DNA from: Aphrocallistes beatrix
Lineage: Eukaryota; Porifera; Hexactinellida; Sceptrulophora; Aphrocallistidae
Assembly: GCA_963281255.1 (NCBI GenBank)
Contig: OY725496.1
Span: 1,674,001-1,738,000 of the forward strand
DNA length: 64,000 nt
Direction: 5' to 3'
Positions 11,246-21,690 of the stretch are shown piece by piece. Every line of letters starts with the position of its first letter. Positions within the stretch are counted from its first letter, which is position 1. Made by a program: the position numbers and the translations under genes. The notes beneath the pieces are model-generated. The model worked only from the letters and a program-made list of their open reading frames with translations. It searched no databases and was not told where the DNA came from.

Positions 11246-11792
11246 ACATTAGAAAACTCTATAATTCGCTTGCTTACGCAAAGGGGAGCCAAGCAAATCA
11301 AACCTTCAGATATTTGCTAATAGAAATATCAATTCAATAGTTACTATCACATGTGCACTATAGTGGCCACAAAAAGCAAGCTAATAATATGCACTACTAA
11401 AGTAGATACATAACATCGAACAAACTAATTGCAACTACCATAGAAGGGATTAGTACTACAACTCCTTCAACAAATACTACCTCAGTAGAATAGTTTCAAG
11501 ATTATGTAATTAATCCCATTGTGGGAACCTACCACACTACCTTGAATTACTACCGAAGTAGCAAATCTTCAAGGCAGAGTGATCGGTTCTCATGAGTGAA
11601 TACTACTCCAATGTACATCATAACGCATGTTATTAAAACAGCACACTGAGTACGAATAGTACAGCTGATTCACATAAAACATGCGTAATGATCTGTAGAA
11701 GACTAAGATATCACTCTCTCCTGTAATAGAAGCATCTAGTCTCGGAAATGATTGCGATAGACTCACCATACTAACGAATAGTCACAACACAA
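11246..11792. other. Presumed 3' non-coding part of the coding Helitron
   Basis: AT-rich with no reading frame of interest. Its place between the OTU-coding frame and the hairpin suggests it belongs to the coding Helitron, but neither terminus of that element was identified. Confidence 0.3.
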
Positions 11793-12362
11793 TTAATCAA
11801 TGGAATAATCAGTGCAGGATACTAAAGTCATTAGAATTATCGAGCAACTATTGTAGAATGGATCAAAGTGTTCCATACCTATCTGATGGTGAATCCGGTG
11901 AAATAAAACACCTAATTTACGACTATCATAAATAGGGTCACACTCTAAAGGAAATTTCAGCTGTTCATGAATATAAACAGGCTGGATATTCCAATAGTGA
12001 GGATCTATGTCGGTAGCATTAATTCACACTACATCTATCTGATCCAAAGCCACTATCATATTCAATTCAGTGTTAGTACCCCACTCATTGAGAGCAGATA
12101 CGCGATCCATATCCTCAATCAGTTCCTGATCACTGAAAATGTCTGATATACGCAAAACGGTATAGAAAAGCTGGAGTGCTCTTAAATTGGAGATCAGAAT
12201 GTGTTTGAGAATACGATAAGAGCTCTCACTACCAAAAATGACATGAGATAGAGTCCGATCGAGAAAGTTACCGTCGCCATACACTGGACACAAATAAATT
12301 TGAGTACCGAATTTATTGCGCAGTCTAGCTTTAAGTGACTGATAGTAGTGCAAATAGGCCAC
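11793..12362 (-). pseudogene. OTU-like cysteine protease domain of the Helitron
   Basis: Read on the minus strand from 12362. The frame shows VYGDGNFLDRTLSHVIFGSE (OTU start, normally DGNC-F/L-R), then EWGTNTELNMIVALDQIDVV (the WGT-x-E block). After one in-frame TGA at 12024-12026 the same frame continues for 76 codons to a TAA at 11793-11795, including GMEHFDPFYN, the OTU histidine block. The catalytic Asp and His positions look kept, while the nucleophile Cys is Phe (codon about 12268-12270). OTU domains are known as passengers of some Helitron/Helentron proteins. It follows the helicase frame at once. With a stop and the missing Cys it is unlikely to be an active protease. Confidence 0.75.
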
Positions 12363-12368
12363 ACGACA

Positions 12369-13166
12369 TTATATCTTCTCTATTCGGTGAATCGCTTCAT
12401 TCTCCAACCCAATTGATTGGGCTAGATTATATCGCATTGCGAGAGTAAAGTTATTAATGAGAGCGATTTTCGAATGTCCAGTCATACTTGGATGCCTAAT
12501 AATTGCATTGAAAACAACATCAGACGATTCAAATGTAACTCGATTACTTTGAAAAGCATTGTTTTCGGGATTCTCCAATGTAACAACGCTACTCTGACTG
12601 AACTCGAAGATTTTAGATACTTTACTCTTCCTCTCAGAATCAGCCATGATTACCCTCTTTTTGGCATGAGAAAGAACTGCTGACAGCTGAGAAGAATCGA
12701 ACGATGTATCATCCAGCGAAAATGAAACAATCAAATTCTGGCTAGATGACGAAGGCTCTCTAACGTGAATTAGAAAAACCTCCCTATATACGACATTCTT
12801 AACCAATACTCCTTCTCCAGTAGACTGTTGTCCTCCACAAACCATGATCTTCAAACCGCTAGGATTCTGAACGCGACTAAGAGCCACATAGAGTTGACCA
12901 TGGCTGAATATGGCTTCAGGGGAAGGAAGCAAAATACCAACAGTATCTAAACTCTGACCTTGACCCTTATTTATTGTGATACAGATTGCAGGCCGTAGTG
13001 GGAACTGTCTTCGCTTTAAGATAAAAGGAAGGCCAGAATCTGAGGGAGTATGTAGTGGAATGTGAGGAATGAATGCTCGAGTCCCCGCATGGCTACCTGT
13101 GGCAATCTCCGCGTATTTAAGACGTTTAGTAAACGATCTTACAGTCAAGCGAGTGCCATTACGCAC
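12369..13166 (-). pseudogene. Helitron PIF1 helicase, C-terminal part
   Basis: An open frame of 265 codons on the minus strand. It starts at RNGTRLTVRSFTKR, the 'NGTRL' block of Helitron helicases. It continues with RRQFPLRPAICITINKGQGQ (motif V) and FSHGQLYVALSRVQNPSGLK (motif VI), the most diagnostic part of PIF1-type helicases. Then comes a VVYREVF block and a ~120-residue tail that I do not recognise, ending just before the OTU frame. The helicase would unwind the donor strand during rolling-circle transposition. The frame is intact here but upstream pieces are shifted or stopped. Confidence 0.9.
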
Positions 13167-13690
13167 CCCTGGGCAGAATCAAGATTCCGCAGGAGAATGA
13201 TAGATGAAAACTCTTTAAGCTCCCGACGATGAGGGGGCATACCATTAGGATTTGGAGCGTTCAAGAACTCCGTGAGGTATATGGCAGCCTGCGTATCATC
13301 AACTGAATCTGCACTTAAAATGTTTTATCATCTCCAGGTATCTGTCGCATAACGTAATCGTTTATGGCATCTACTGTCTCATTCTTTGGAAACATTAAGA
13401 TGCGGCGACTCATGAAATCCTGATCTAGGTAATTATTCACAATGTCACCATAGACAGAAGAAACCAAATGAGAAATATCATTTCCCAGGACAATAAATTT
13501 GTCGTTGATGTGAATCTTCGAGTTCAGTGCCCTCTCCAACCCTCAATAAGAAGTTGGAGAATTCACTCACTTCAAGTGAGTCCTGAGAAGATCATTTCTG
13601 TAGGTGCATATTAATAGTCAAATTTAAAACCTTAACATAGCGCCAGAGAGATGATCTGTTGAGACATGACGAAACAACATCACATCTGGT
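13167..13690 (-). pseudogene. Helitron helicase, middle part (frame-shifted)
   Basis: Minus-strand pieces in changing frames. 13315-13539 gives VSSVYGDIVNNYLDQDFMSR and RRILMFPKNETVDAINDYVM, the conserved 'VYGD' and 'PKNE-VD-IN' blocks. Beyond it a SADSVDDTQAAIYLTEFLNA-like stretch and a 'GMPPH-LK' block lead to the C-terminal frame. Around 13540-13690 a 'NMHLQK' and 'FSNFLLRVGE' stretch is visible. Several frameshifts and stops separate these blocks, so no product could be made. Confidence 0.8.
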
Positions 13691-14116
13691 TCATCGTCTA
13701 ATTACTGGCAGAATCTGAATGAAATCAAATACCATAACCTTGCCGCCAAATGGTAGATCGCAAGAGCACAGGTCTCTCAGAGTTCGATCCATGCATTCAG
13801 CAACATGCTTATGAGATATTGGAGCCTCATCCCAGACCAATAAACTTGCACGCTGGATGAGACCGGCAAGCACACTCTGCTTAGTAATACTACACGCAGA
13901 ATGTGCATTGGTCGAGAGTGGAACTTTCATTCTCGAATGAACAGTCCTGTCACCATTTAGGAGGAGTGCCGCAATCCCCGAAGAAGCCAATGTGAGGGCA
14001 ATCTCTCTCCTAGAACGGACCTTAGCTAACAGTGTTTTGTAAACGAAAGTTTTACCTACGTATACCTCCAGATCCATCCACGAAGAACACCTTAGGATAG
14101 ACCGCGGAACCATCAA
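13691..14116 (-). pseudogene. Helitron helicase, Walker A and B region
   Basis: A 141-codon minus-strand frame. GKTFVYKTLLAKVRS is the end of the Walker A loop (G-K-T kept); the glycine-rich part before it is disturbed. ASSGIAALLLNGDRTVHSR is the PIF1 motif Ia region. ASLLVWDEAPISHKH is Walker B (DEA). DRTLRDLCSCDLPFGGKVMV and the QILPV block follow in the usual order. This ATPase core is characteristic of Helitron helicases and of the cellular PIF1 family; gene order identifies it as Helitron. Confidence 0.9.
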
Positions 14117-14882
14117 TTCCTCATCACAGTGTTGAAGACAATCAATTGGTCTGCATTGAGTATTGACACATTGACACGCACCATTTCCAACAGATCACTA
14201 ACACAATATTCAAGTTCATTCTGTATCATTCTGGGTTCTTCGTACGGATTACGCATATGCTTAGGGACAGGCATACCTGGGTTATCCTCCAAAGACTTTC
14301 CATGTCTCTGTAAGCGATTCTCACTATCCAACAATACACAGTTTCAAATGTGCTCATCCAATTGGACATCAAAAACTACTCGCTTAGCACGACGCAGAAA
14401 GTCCTCAGATAAAGAGGCCTGATGGTGTTCCCAAAGTGCTAAGGGATCAGTTGAGACACTAAATAGGTAGATCGTGACAAAGAGCTGGCGCATCTGTGGG
14501 AGTATCACAGAAACAGCCGCTTCTGCCAAACACTGATCTAACTCCGTGTCATCTCCAACAATCCAAGTCTGCGCGCGGCCTCCTTAAAGCTTTAACAGAC
14601 TGTGCCATCAGCAAGAGTACGGATGTCCTGAAAACTCATACATCCTGTGACATGTTTGAGGAGCATTCTTAGATAAAAACGCTCCCCTTCACCGGGATGA
14701 GCTGCATACATGCGACCGATCATGGTGCAATGCCCCTTCACTCTCAACTTCCATTTGCGCTTCGATTTATCCCATACAAACTTATCGGGGAAATTAGTAT
14801 AAGTAAATTCCCTAGCGCAATGGAATTCCTGGTTTGCAACAATACATCCAGTCAAAGTGGTGTGTTTTTGTCTGCTCAACAC
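14113..14882 (-). pseudogene. Helitron protein, linker between Rep and helicase
   Basis: Three consecutive minus-strand frames. 14592-14882 contains FTYTNFPDKFVWDKSKRKWK, then GRMYAAHPGEGERFYLRMLL and VTGCMSFQDIRTLADG, all conserved Helitron blocks. 14344-14529 contains QMRQLFVTIYLFS and DPLALWEHHQASLSEDFLRR. 14113-14334 contains ENRLQRHGKSLEDNPGMPVP and VSILNADQLIVFNTVM, which leads into the ATPase. Frameshifts separate them, but order and spacing match an intact Helitron, so little is missing in this segment. Confidence 0.85.
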
Positions 14883-15457
14883 ATCATCAAGCTCAGCCTG
14901 TTTTGTGAAATAAACTGGCTGCTGATTCTAAAGATGCAGAGCTAATTAATCTCAACACATGTGGCAGATTCGCGTGGAGCTCATATTCAAAGATACGATA
15001 ACACGCTTCAGTGACAGACACATACCGGGCATCTAAGTAAGTCGATATTTCATCTACGTACTTTCGCTTTCTGATCTAATATGAGAGCGGACGTAATCTC
15101 CTCCCATTGCGGATTACATGTAAATGTAATGAAATAGTCTGGCTTGCCATATTTCCTGACTATACTCATTGCATCCTAGTACAGCTCGAACATCTGCCGA
15201 GGAAAGCCAGTATAGGAGGAGGGAAGCACTATCCCACGTTCCAACTCTCTGGAGTCTACGTCACCCGCAGCGACTGCATCAGCCAATCCACAGTAAAGAT
15301 CCACACGAATCTTCTTCTGATTGGTCCTGATGTAGTTCATACGCTGCCGTTCTATCTTGGCGTATACATCCACAGCATATTGATGGAAAAGTCTACCACT
15401 CAGGTGTAGATGATTCAAGCGGCTCCGTAACATCAGTTGGTATGCATAATACTCCAT
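14883..15457 (-). pseudogene. Helitron-like N domain; Rep core missing
   Basis: Minus-strand. 15176-15457 reads MLRSRLNHLHLSGRLFHQYA and later GIVLPSSYTGFPRQMFELY, the Helitron_like_N domain. It continues near 15060-15180 with the 'YGKPDYFITFTCNPQWEEIT' block. Within about 40 bp the text jumps to 'VDEISTYLDARYVSVTEACY', which normally lies some 300 residues further on. The intervening H-x-H and two-tyrosine motifs of the HUH nickase are not found, so the catalytic Rep core seems deleted at about 15060-15075. The jump also changes frame. Confidence 0.85.
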
Positions 15458-15687
15458 AGCTTTGACATTTCCTCTCCCTTTCGAGTGAGGAATGTTGATA
15501 TGCCAGCCATCTGTTCTCTAAACGCTCTTCCCCGCGGGTCTGTAGCCGTTGGCAGGTGCATCAACAGTTCAGGGTGTGGAACCACAGGAAGTAGAACAAC
15601 GCCCTCCCCACAACATAATGAGAACTTGTAACAGGATTTAGTACTACCTGAGAGCTTCTCACCCGCCCAGAATTTTGCCTGACACAC
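15433..15687 (-). pseudogene. Helitron protein, cysteine-rich N-terminal region
   Basis: An 84-codon minus-strand frame: CQAKFWAGEKL, then CCGEGVVLLPVVPHPELLMH, then RGRAFREQMAGISTF. This is the Helitron 'C-G-G-V-LP' zinc-binding region followed by the 'FR-xx-R-YN' block. It sits between the repeat-bearing N-terminus and the Helitron_like_N domain, as in complete elements. Confidence 0.8.
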
Positions 15688-15824
15688 AATAAATGACCTT
15701 GCAAAATTATGGACAATGCGAGATTTAACTCTCTTAGCCTACAACTTAGCCTGGTACTTCTGACGTGAGCTGGCTTGCTCTTCTGTTTCGCAGGCTATCT
15801 TCCAGGCTTGTCTATTCCGCTAGT

Positions 15825-16196
15825 CTAGGATGCGAACTTGGCGATCCTCGTCCGTCTCACTGCCAAACGGGAAGCCTGACGTTGACTTGGACCAAGGTAG
15901 CATGTAACTCTCTTCGTTGGAGTCTCAGCCCGCAACCGAGAACCCTGCCGTTCAACCAAATCGCTCAGGCGGGCTCTTCTCCCGGTAGGCGTCTCTTTCT
16001 TCAAATGAATTCGAGCGCGATCTCGCATTTCTCGAAGACGCTTCCCTTTGGACTTGGGGCTTAGGACTCTCAATAGCAGCATATTCCTTTTACGGTCATG
16101 TAGCTGTCGAAGAAGTCGTTCTTGAGGAGTTTCTTTGTCTCGAACTTTCCTCACTCTCTCAGCAATAGTGGCCACTTTTAGGTGTTTGGCGCCCAC
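15825..16196 (-). pseudogene. Helitron protein N-terminus with ETP repeats
   Basis: A 123-codon minus-strand frame starting MGAKHLKVATIAERVRKVRD. It contains repeated KETPQERLLRQLHDRKRN-, KETPTGRRARLSDLVERQ- and RAETPTKR-type units. Basic ETP/ESTQ repeats of this sort are usual at the N-terminus of animal Helitron proteins and look like a nucleic-acid-binding region. The ATG at 16196 is the first in frame and is a reasonable start, but the element's 5' TC terminus was not located further out (16197-16389 shows nothing clear). Confidence 0.75.
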
Positions 16197-16389
16197 GCTT
16201 GTTCAATATTGGCATATTCTATTTTTGGAATCAGAAATATTGGGCCGAAACAAACTCAAATGTATTCGTTTATATTGAAATAGAACAGGCCTAATCGGAA
16301 TGGCAATAGTCATTCAATGACTACGCAATTGCTTGTGACAAATATTTCATGTACTAAAGTTCTACAACTAATTTGATTAATTAGTAAAC

Positions 16390-17464
16390 ATTCGTTTGCT
16401 TGCACTGGGTGGACGGCGGACATAAAGTTTCCAACGGAGCCGCGCATTGGCGCATAGGCTAACTTTGATTAATTATAAGGTAGATAATGTCTCTAAATAC
16501 GTATGTCCTGCTGTTATAATCGATATCGCCATTTTGGATGATAGAAGGCTGAAATTTTAATAGAATGTGTATGTTGTAGTGTAAATGCGAAACTGGTGGA
16601 TTCGCGAATACACTGAATATAGTTGGTGGATTCGCGAATACACTGAACAGTTGGTGGATTCGCGAATATACCGGTGCAAATGCGAAACCTTTTTATCTTA
16701 AATCTTATGGTTGATTTATATTTCTCATAGGGACAACTAGATTACAACAAAACTTTTAATCAAGATCAATGAATGTAAAACCTTATTCTAAATCATTTTC
16801 ATGTAATCTTCAAGCATGATAAATTATTCTTACATTACATACATCACTCCTCATGCTATGTTATATTATTTGCTTTTTGGTATGTTTTAAGTTTTAGAAA
16901 CTTTACTTTCTCACGCCAAAAATGTAGTTGTATAGTAGCTTTGAAAACATGTTGTTTACATCATCTTACTGTCAAATTTTTAGTTATGAAACAACTGAGT
17001 ATTACTAATAATAGTGTAAATACTACGTATTTCCTTTGAGTTATATAATTAACCAACCATAAGATTTAAGATAAAAAGGTTTCGCATTTGCACCGGTGTT
17101 TTCGCGAGTTCACCAACTATTCAGTGTATTCGCGAATCCACTAACTATTTAGTGTATTCGCGAATCCACCAGTTTCGCATTTACACTGCAACATGTATAT
17201 TAATAGACCTCAAATATGATGCAACTATCATCAAAAAATGATGACTCATCACTTTGTTATGACGTCATCATTACGCATCAATATTTTAAAAATTGACAAA
17301 TTTGGTGATTTTTCGTGCGATATCGATTATAACAGTAGTACAGACGTATTTAGAGATGTTATCTCCCTTATAATTATACAATGTGACCCCAGGTGCCCGC
17401 AGGACGCCTATGGCGGATACAAAGTGTCTGCCTGCCGCGCAGCGCAAGCAAGCTAACGCGATTG
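16390..17464. mobile_element. Inverted pair of Hel-N 3' halves, with insertion
   Basis: 16390-16541 is the 3' part of a Hel-N copy on the minus strand (tttgcttgcactgggtgg through ataatcgatatcg). At 16542 the text switches to the + strand orientation (cattttggatgatagaaggc) and runs to a second 3' end, gcgcaagcaagctaacgcg, near 17464. The two Helitron 3' ends therefore point outward. A 620-bp element is inserted at 16573-17192. Confidence 0.75.
16573..17192. mobile_element. Long-TIR element, hAT-like, 8-bp duplication
   Basis: Inverted arms of ~140 bp built from repeats of GGTGGATTCGCGAATACACT, ends GTTGTAGTGTAAATGCG and CGCATTTACACTGCAAC. The flanks ATGTGTAT and ATGTATAT form an 8-bp duplication with one mismatch. 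The interior is AT-rich and non-coding. Confidence 0.8.
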
Positions 17465-17744
17465 TATGTATATATTAATATACATTAATCGAGTTTTAAT
17501 AGTGACTGCTGTGTGATCTGTCACAAAATTTTTCAACGATTTTCTGCATTTACGAATTTGATATTCTTGACAAACGAGAAATAAGAAAATAATCTTGAGG
17601 TTCAATGGAACTTTTAGAAAAGTGGGATCAATTCACTAATCCAAAAGCTGCAATTGTTCGAATTCACCTTCGGTTGATTTGTGGAGTTGAATGAAAGTGA
17701 CTCATAGGCAATAAACAAAAAATTGAAATGAATTGCGAATTAGG
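17465..17744. other. Hel-N 5' scrap and unassigned sequence
   Basis: 17465-17503 matches the 'acattaatcgagttttaatag' 5' end of Hel-N (minus strand). The remainder shows no recognisable feature. Confidence 0.4.
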
Positions 17745-18288
17745 GCCCACTGCTATTCAAATTATCTCCCTAGAGTCTTCAAATTCTAGGAAAAATTAAC
17801 ACTCACATTTTCCTCGAACACTCTTAATTTGTAGAAATATGCGATGTTTAAATCAGTGCATATTGAGAACCATTTGAATTAGATTTTTGGCGGTGTGAAA
17901 AAGTGCAATTTTGAGTGATTTTGCAAAATGTACCTTATTTGATAATGAAATAGCAACTTTCTCTCGTTTCTGATAATGAATTGAATGGATTTGTGAAATA
18001 TTTCATTGTGAATGAAAGTTTTCCCTAAATTGTCATATAATATCGATTATGAAAACATTTGACAGAAGCAGTGAGCCCAGATTTGCGATTATCGCTGCGC
18101 GCAAGGACATATTTTTTCTCCACCAAACTCTCCATACAAAACACTACCAGGTCTTAGACTCAAAAATATTTCAAAATCATTGAAATTATTCGAATCGCAA
18201 TCTCTAAAGACAATAATAACTAAGATTATTTGAGTATTAAAATATTTAAACCTTACGAAACTTGTCACAGAACTTATGAGCCACCCTG
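17745..18288. mobile_element. Truncated MITE ending in gagccaccctg
   Basis: Matches the right two-thirds of the MITE at 9658-10420 block by block (gagtcttcaaattcta, aatttgtagaaatat, ccaggtcttagactc) and ends CAGAACTTATGAGCCACCCTG before TA. The left end is missing. Non-coding. Confidence 0.75.
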
Positions 18289-18423
18289 TAAATTATATGT
18301 AATGATTTGATCTCTTATTTAGATCTGGCGTTCCCAACTTTCATGCTTCTATTGCTACATGGACAAATTTTGTTCATTTTAAAATCTGCACATTATCCTT
18401 TACCTCGCAGACATTGGACAAAT

Positions 18424-18880
18424 CATAGCCTACTAAATATTAGCACTAAATAAAACTGTTGAATTTTGGGCTAGGGATGCAGGAGAAATGTTTTGTTGAA
18501 CTAATACTTGATCTGCCTTAAATCATTAACCAAGCAGAATAGAGGTTCGGAATGTATTACCAGCCTATATATATATATGGTGTCAATGTACCTATATCAG
18601 CTTCTAAATTTTTGCCTAGTCATTATATTATTGTGCAATAAGTTATATTCGTGGCGAATTTTGTGATTTTCAGAGCCGGTTTAATTGAGTACAATTCTAA
18701 GTGTTTATAATTTAAGGTTTTTAGTATTGATAGATATTAGTATTGAAGTTTTTTAGTAGGTTTTTTGTATATTCCATGGTTGATGCGGATGGAATGTATC
18801 TACATTCCAGTGTTCCGATGGAAGCATATTTTTTATCAGTCATCTTGAAAACCGCATAACTAGGCATTTAATTTGACCTT
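18424..18880. mobile_element. Fold-back element, single-arm fragment
   Basis: Starts CATAGCCTACTAAATATTAG and follows the left arm of 8605-10438 ('gactagggatgc'-like, 'atatggtgtcaa', 'gtgattttcagag', 'tacattccagtgtt'), with much divergence. The second arm is absent. Confidence 0.6.
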
Positions 18881-18969
18881 TTACCCATTACCCATGTGCA
18901 AGATGTCCCCTAGTTTGATTCGCTTTCGCTAAAATTAGTATATCTTTTTACAGGCCATTCCAATTGAGT

Positions 18970-19205
18970 GATCGCTATTCATGATGGTAATGAGTTAACC
19001 CTTGTGCCACATGTTGATCATTTTACTTCTTAAGTTGATTTTCAACTAAAATTCAACTATTATTGATTTCAATGTGTAGATTTCCAATCTTATGGTAATC
19101 AGACTCTCAGTATCTCTTTGAATTTGAATCCATTTGCTTTCATAAAATTGCTTCATTTAATGCTATTTGCATGGTAAATAATATAGTTATAAAATCTTTG
19201 TCCGG
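18970..19205. repeat. Tc1-type terminal repeat fragment (copy 2)
   Basis: The same word order as 460-665 (gatggtaatgagttaaccc, gtgccacatgttgat, ttgtccgg), more diverged. Non-coding. Confidence 0.4.
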
Positions 19206-19623
19206 CCGAATTTTTTATTTTAATTTCAGAAATTTCACATTTTCTAGCAAGCATGGAAAAAAACTATTTTAAGTGATTCTTCATACAAAAAATACCTTTT
19301 TATAAAAGATTTTGTTGAAAAAAAATTTTTTTTCCGATTTTTGCCAGGGCCTCCAGCTACTTTTGGTCTAAATCTTTTCTTCGTAGCTTTGGACTTGAGA
19401 TTTTTTGGGTGTTTATTTGAACCTAGAAGAATAAATTTTAGTGGCAAATTTTTTCTTGGTTATGATCTAAAATTCCCTAACTATAGTATATATACGAATA
19501 TATGATAGAACAATATAGTCAAACTAATACTATTCGGCAAATTTTAACCCAAATGATCAAATTTATATTTGTGTTATTTTATTCTTTCTATAATTATGAT
19601 ATTGATCATACTATATACTTTAG
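19206..19623. other. AT-rich intron sequence before exon
   Basis: No gene seen. It ends in 'tatatactttag', the splice acceptor used by the next exon. The minus-strand frame at 19244-19447 is lysine/phenylalanine-rich low-complexity translation. Confidence 0.4.
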
Positions 19624-19836
19624 GTCAATCGTAAATATCTTCTGAAAAAATCACTCAATACAATTAATATATTGCTGTCAATATTTAAAGAAATTCTTTC
19701 TGAAGAAATCCATTGTATCAATCAATGTGGAAAGTACTGCATCGAATCATTACTTAACATTCTTCTTGAGATTCTACAGGAAGCAAGTTCAATTTCATTC
19801 GTTAGATTAGATTCAAGTGACCAATTTCCTGAAAAG
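19624..19836 (+). CDS. Probable UBR4-like exon (upstream)
   Basis: A 71-codon open stretch bounded by an acceptor (actttag) and a strong donor (AAG|GTTAGT), in phase 0 at both ends. It reads VNRKYLLKKSLNTINILLSI, continues EEIHCINQCGKYCIESLLN and ends VRLDSSDQFPEK. The leucine-rich helical composition suits the armadillo/HEAT-like body of UBR4. It lies on the same strand upstream of the recognised UBR4 exons. The downstream exon at 26552 needs two leading bases, so this exon cannot splice to it directly; at least one small exon is missing or unseen. Being an exon is fairly likely; membership of the UBR4 gene is inferred from position. Confidence 0.55.
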
Positions 19837-20393
19837 GTTAGTATTCTGATTATATATTTTGTCATTTTTGAACTTGTAAATATTATGAAATTAATTTACA
19901 TATTGAGCAACTTTTATATAGTTATTTATCGCCAATTTGTAAATTATTCACCAAATAATTCAGTGGACATTTCAAAAGACCGATAGATTTGCATTGGGTT
20001 GTTCTATTGACGTCGTGCATCTTTTGATACCAAATTCACCTCTCCATCATTTTTTCCATTTTTACTCTACCAACGATTCAACTATAACTAGTTTTGAATT
20101 TGGCAATATTGTGAAAATATATTAGAAAAAACTGGACTATTTTAAGTCATCGTTTTAACAGGTTCTTGAGTAATTAATGTTACTACTCACCCGATTTCGT
20201 ATCAAGGATCTGAGCATAGAGGAAGATGATCATTCACCCCAGGAAAAGGTAGAATCCAAACCACGACAGAAGCGGTCATCTTTGACTCAGTTGATACAAC
20301 AGAGTTATATTTGAATTCGTTTTATCCTGATCCTCACACAAACCAAGTTCCCGAAATTGGGTGGCCTACGTAGTCCGCGGATACATACATATA
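19837..20393. other. Intron sequence with a short open frame
   Basis: AT-rich. At 20177-20314 a 45-codon frame starts MLLLTRFRIKDLSIEEDDHS and has an acidic then basic composition that looks coding-like. However, the good acceptor at 20161 runs into stops in all three frames, so I do not call an exon. Confidence 0.3.
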
Positions 20394-20698
20394 CAGTACC
20401 CGGACAAAAGCATTGGATCACCATAAAACCTCCAAACAAATATTATTATGGATACTCCCTTTGAAAATCTTTGGTTGACGCAAAAAAAGTTTTTTGTTAT
20501 TTTTTCCATTGTATTACTGATTGGTCTCCCATCTAGTAGTACTAGTTGGATGGTATTTATTTTGATATTTATGAGTTAACCCCTTAAAGTTTAGCGTTGT
20601 TAAAAATTGAAAAAAATTGGTTTTTCGGCGCATCATCAATTAGTTTCTTACTTTTTTTAATAATCTTTTAATGATATGAACCTCAAAATTGTTTGGCC

Positions 20699-21064
20699 CA
20701 GGGCTGGGGTTGGTAACCGATTTAGGGATCAGTTATTTTGGTTTTCTCTAGGGCGGTTAACCGGTTAACCGATGGCAATATAAATTAGTAAAAATATGGA
20801 TTTTGGGATTAATCTTTAACCTGGTATCAAAAATTTTATAATTTTCAGTGGTCTCGAAATATATTATATAATTATAAAATAGGAAATATATTGTATTATC
20901 TTATTTTTTGAAGTAATATTCATGAATCTCCGTAGAAAAACAATGAAATTAATGTAAATATTTATAAAATAAAGCCGATCGGTTAACCGATCGAGGATTT
21001 CCTTAACCGTTAACCGAGATTGACGGCTGTTTTCCGGTTTACCGGTTAACCGAATCCAGCCTTG
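20699..21064. mobile_element. hAT MITE rich in GGTTAACCG
   Basis: A 366-bp element with ends CAGGGCTGGGGTTGG and GAATCCAGCCTTG. The interior arms are built from GGTTAACCGGTTAACCG palindromes. The flanks GTTTGGCC and TTTTGCCC form an imperfect 8-bp duplication that matches the uninterrupted 'gttttggcac' region of the TTAA family. Confidence 0.75.
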
Positions 21065-21690
21065 TTTTGCCCTTTGGAAATTATATAACTCAAAGATTTA
21101 GAAAAAAGCCCAATAAAATCCTATCCAAATAGCTATATAAAGGGATTTCATTTCTGAAATGCTCAGGAAATGACCAGTTTGATATCAGATATTTAGCGAC
21201 AATTGTATCAGAAATAAAATTCTCATCATTTTAAAAGAGAAATTGTTCAGATCCGACCATTTGTTCGTGAGTTATCGCTTATTATACGTAAAATTCGAGC
21301 ATAATACCTCCCTATGGTCCCGAAAGATGCCGATATCATATCTTAGAACTATTGAAGATATAATATAATATAATCTTGGATGAAAGGATATATATAATCA
21401 TATATTGGTGGCTCAAACATCTCTTTGTCTAGAAATAAATATTTCTCGACTGATCATTGACTTTATTATAAACCAAATGCTATGGAGAACTTTGAATATA
21501 TTAGAAAATGGCGAATCTAAACTATAGAATATGTGTCCAAATGTGATTATTAAGCTAAACAATCAATACAATTGTCCTTAATAAGGTATACAGAAAAATT
21601 GGAGCACATTGCATAATTATTTTGGTAGTTCTGGCTTTGGACCTCTAAGATTCGGTCAAAACCCACCATTTTGGTGCAAAATGAGATATT

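Noticed and set aside
14129-16064. Several + strand frames of 60-100 codons across the Helitron
   Set aside because: Shadows of the minus-strand Helitron protein, whose conserved blocks are on the other strand.
19244-19447. Minus-strand frame with KKRFRPKVAGGPGKNRKK
   Set aside because: Lysine-rich translation of T-rich intron sequence before an exon; no conservation evidence.
20177-20314. Possible UBR4 exon, 45 codons (RFRIKDLSIEEDDHSPQEK)
   Set aside because: The only good acceptor (20161) is followed by stops in all frames; kept as an observation but not called.
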